A DNA stretch of 7,045 nt, taken from Leptospira sp. 96542 (lineage in GTDB: Bacteria > Spirochaetota > Leptospiria > Leptospirales > Leptospiraceae). This document shows, piece by piece, positions 5,890-7,045 of the stretch. Below the pieces are notes generated by a model, which did not search any database, was not told where the DNA came from, and worked only from the letters and a program-made list of their open reading frames with translations. Numbering within the stretch: the first letter of the stretch is position 1; every line of letters begins with the position of its first letter. Made by a program: the position numbers and the translations under genes. The stretch spans positions 1-7,045 of the forward strand of contig JARJFC010000109.1 in assembly GCA_029310945.1 (NCBI GenBank), read 5' to 3'.

Positions 5890-6687
5890 TTAAAGTTCGA
5901 TTTCATCCGGTTTAACTTTAACTCCATCAGGAAGAACTATAACGGTAGCGATAGGACAAGTTGTGAATATAATTGACATAACGATAGATCCCTCCAGAAC
6001 TCCCGTTCTTTTATTATCTAACCCACGACCAAATCCGTATCCGCAAGCAAAGTAGAATGGCATTCCTATTGTATGCAGAGAGCCTGCTAAAAGATCGTAG
6101 GTTAAAGTAAGAGGATAAAATGGATAGTAATGTTTTTTCGATTTTATATACGCAGGTCTATTAATACTTCCATAGTAATTGCGAAATTTATTTATATAAT
6201 TCAATTGAGTTTCGATGAAGATTAAATCCATTCCTAATGGAATAATTAAGTTTTTTTCGTTGGAAATGTTGTTTGTTACGCCTTTTTTATTTATATTTTT
6301 TTCTTCAGTTCGTTTATTTTCAAAGTAGATTCTTTGACTGATTATTTTGAAATTCAATGGTTGAGTATTGGTAAAGGTTTTACATTCTTCTAAGATTACA
6401 AATCTTGATTTATATTGGGTAAATCTATATTCTTCAAAGTTAGGGTCGTAATAGATAGTAATACACATAGGCTCTTCAATTATCGAGCCATCTTTTTGAT
6501 TTGCTATGGCTGAGATTGTGATTTCAGTTGCGGAAGTTTTTTCAATCTTTAGAATTTTATTTATTTGAATTTCGTTGAAGCCTCTTATTTTTCGAGAAAG
6601 CTTTCTTGTTTGGTTGAAAGTATGACAATGTAGTTGGATGATTAAGCAAAAGAGAGAAAGGAGTTTAATTTTTGATTTTTTATTCAT
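5890..6687 (-). CDS. Putative lipoprotein of unknown function, cassette 5699-6739
   Basis: The preferred 265-residue form starts MNKKSKIKLLSLFCLIIQLHC: a Lys-rich n-region, a hydrophobic core and Cys21 with Ile at -4, a plausible spirochaetal lipoprotein signal. The body (about 22-185) is hydrophilic and probably beta-rich. It is followed by YPLTLTYDLLAGSLHTIGMP (194-213), a Gly/aromatic stretch, and a hydrophobic segment at about 233-252 ending before VLPDGVKVKPDEIEL. The last third loosely recalls small envelope lipoproteins of the YceK type in its D-x-P pattern, but I would not assign it. Upstream in-frame starts exist at 6726 (ATG) and 6729 (TTG). Both lie inside the cassette's terminal inverted repeat (6723-6740) and would bury the signal peptide behind 13-14 extra residues, so I chose 6687. 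No Shine-Dalgarno sequence is clear. The stop is 33 nt from element 8. Confidence 0.78.
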   Translation of the reverse strand: MNKKSKIKLLSLFCLIIQLHCHTFNQTRKLSRKIRGFNEIQINKILKIEKTSATEITISAIANQKDGSIIEEPMCITIYYDPNFEEYRFTQYKSRFVILEECKTFTNTQPLNFKIISQRIYFENKRTEEKNINKKGVTNNISNEKNLIIPLGMDLIFIETQLNYINKFRNYYGSINRPAYIKSKKHYYPFYPLTLTYDLLAGSLHTIGMPFYFACGYGFGRGLDNKRTGVLEGSIVMSIIFTTCPIATVIVLPDGVKVKPDEIEL

Positions 6688-6732
6688 TGAAAAATTAAAA
6701 TTAATTTGATAGGTAAAAATTTTCATCAATTA

Positions 6733-6894
6733 CGCATAACGAACTAGTGTAAACGACGTTCCCCGACCCTGAGCCTTTAGGCGTTAGGGACTGGCACAGA
6801 GTTTGCGGAAGCAAACGAGTGACAGAAGGGGAATGTGGCACAGCCCAAGCGAGGGCGTAAGTCCCGAAGCGAAGCGTTTACACGCTGTTATGCG
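6733..6894 (-). repeat. attC-like structured element 9 (reference copy for the fold)
   Basis: On the plus strand the core CGCATAAC 6733-6740 matches GTTATGCG 6887-6894. Unpaired GAACTA lies opposite GCT. P2 is GTGTAAACG 6747-6755 with CGTTTACAC 6875-6883, perfectly paired and unique to this copy. P3 is ACGTTCCCC 6756-6764 with GGGGAATGT 6828-6836. Inside P3 lie H1 (CCCT/AGGG around GCCT-TT-AGGC, 6767-6789) and H2 (CTGGCAC/GTGACAG with GTTTGC-GGAA-GCAAAC, 6791-6825). Between the 3' strands of P3 and P2 lie H3 (GGC-ACA-GCC, 6837-6845) and H4 (GGG, C-GTAA-G, T bulge, CCC, 6853-6865). It closes the partial cassette at the right edge. Confidence 0.87.
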
Positions 6895-6908
6895 CTGAAG
6901 CTGATTTA

Positions 6909-7045
6909 TTAGAATGAGATTCCTGCTGAAAAGTCAATGTATGCTTCAGTATTTTTTTTTGAAAAACCAAATAATTCTTTTTTCTTCGAATCTATTAGTG
7001 GATTAATGATTAAGTTAGCGGCAATATTTTGATAATCAGAATTAG
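6909..7045 (-). CDS. Partial CDS, 3' end only; outer-membrane-like C-terminus
   Basis: A minus-strand frame enters from the right edge (first full codon at 7043) and runs 44 codons to a TAA at 6911-6909, with no internal stop. The end reads NTEAYIDFSAGISF. Alternating hydrophobic residues and a terminal Phe are typical of the last beta-strand of outer-membrane beta-barrels recognised by the BAM machinery, so an outer-membrane protein is plausible but unproven from this fragment. An A9 tract (T9 on the plus strand, 6952-6960) lies in the coding part. The stop lies 14 nt from element 9, as expected for the gene of a cassette. Confidence 0.55.
   Translation of the reverse strand, partial: NSDYQNIAANLIINPLIDSKKKELFGFSKKNTEAYIDFSAGISF

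Larger units (their letters stand above)
1..7045 (-). mobile_element. Integron-type gene-cassette array (no integrase in window)
   Basis: Nine related elements of 162-166 nt (one cut by the left edge) alternate with AT-rich cassettes, and all credible genes lie on the minus strand. Taking the minus-strand G^TT in the left core of each element as the crossover point, as in integrons, gives cassettes 1-291 (partial), 292-650, 651-1614, 1615-2661, 2662-3954, 3955-4786, 4787-5698, 5699-6739 and 6740-7045 (partial). The ends of each complete cassette are complementary to each other, as expected if cassettes excise as circles that rebuild their own site. Orientation is set by the duplicated gene-less cassette: its two copies share the element on their left side (1-90 and 285-449) and not the one on their right. 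No tyrosine recombinase, attI site or array promoter is visible, so this is an array interior or an integrase-less cluster. The core GTTANNC departs from the classical GTTRRRY. Confidence 0.75.

Noticed and set aside
285..6894. The repeats as a CRISPR array
   Set aside because: Repeats of about 165 nt and gene-sized spacers are far outside CRISPR dimensions, and no cas gene is present.
285..6894. The repeats as MITEs or IS ends inserted between genes
   Set aside because: MITE ends would match within each copy and show target duplications; here end variants match across the gene-bearing unit instead.
6895..6960. Plus-strand rho-independent terminator: CTGAAGC/GCTTCAG (6895-6901 and 6943-6949) followed by a T run
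   Set aside because: The loop is about 40 nt, the stem only 7 bp, and most of it lies inside a minus-strand coding region.

Overview
The window looks like spirochaete DNA, most likely Leptospira. It has AT-rich genes, several products with lipoprotein-type or membrane signals, and GC-rich repeat elements that give rise to spurious small ORFs of a kind I recall from Leptospira annotations. This assignment is inference; no rRNA or housekeeping gene is present to confirm it.

The main content is an integron-type gene-cassette array read from right to left (minus strand). Nine copies of a GC-rich, structured element of about 165 nt (eight complete, one cut by the left edge) separate AT-rich cassettes. 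Each copy begins near CGCATAACGAACTA and ends near GTTATGCG. Cassettes, with the boundary set at the minus-strand G^TT of the left core, are: 1-291 (partial, no gene), 292-650 (no gene, near-copy of the first), 651-1614 (one membrane protein), 1615-2661 (one polytopic membrane protein), 2662-3954 (two overlapping genes, a SEC-C protein and a helical protein), 3955-4786 (small acidic protein), 4787-5698 (small Cys-rich putative lipoprotein), 5699-6739 (putative lipoprotein) and 6740-7045 (partial, 3' end of a gene with an outer-membrane-like C-terminus). Every credible gene is on the minus strand and is followed at its 3' side by one element, as in an integron cassette. No integrase lies in the window, so this is either the interior of a larger array or a cluster of attC-like sites without an integrase.

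Three observations make the array unusual. First, the outer core bases co-vary between the two ends of the same cassette and not between the two ends of the same repeat. Sites at 3948-4112 and 4780-4945 carry mismatched ends that pair perfectly across the intervening cassette, which is what circularised integron cassettes predict. The pairing runs on for 14-18 nt in every complete cassette. Second, the element folds into a multi-branched structure (basal stem, two variable co-varying stems and four small hairpins), not the single hairpin of ordinary attC sites. Third, most non-Watson-Crick pairs in that fold are G-T wobbles on the plus strand. They would be A-C mismatches on the minus strand, so selection appears to act on the strand opposite the genes. 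That matches bottom-strand attC recombination and argues against an mRNA structure.

The cargo is mostly of unknown function and rich in envelope proteins. Only the SEC-C domain is recognised with confidence. Most genes begin within about 50 nt of a cassette boundary and have no obvious promoter or Shine-Dalgarno sequence. The Cys-rich lipoprotein cassette has a good -10 box of its own.
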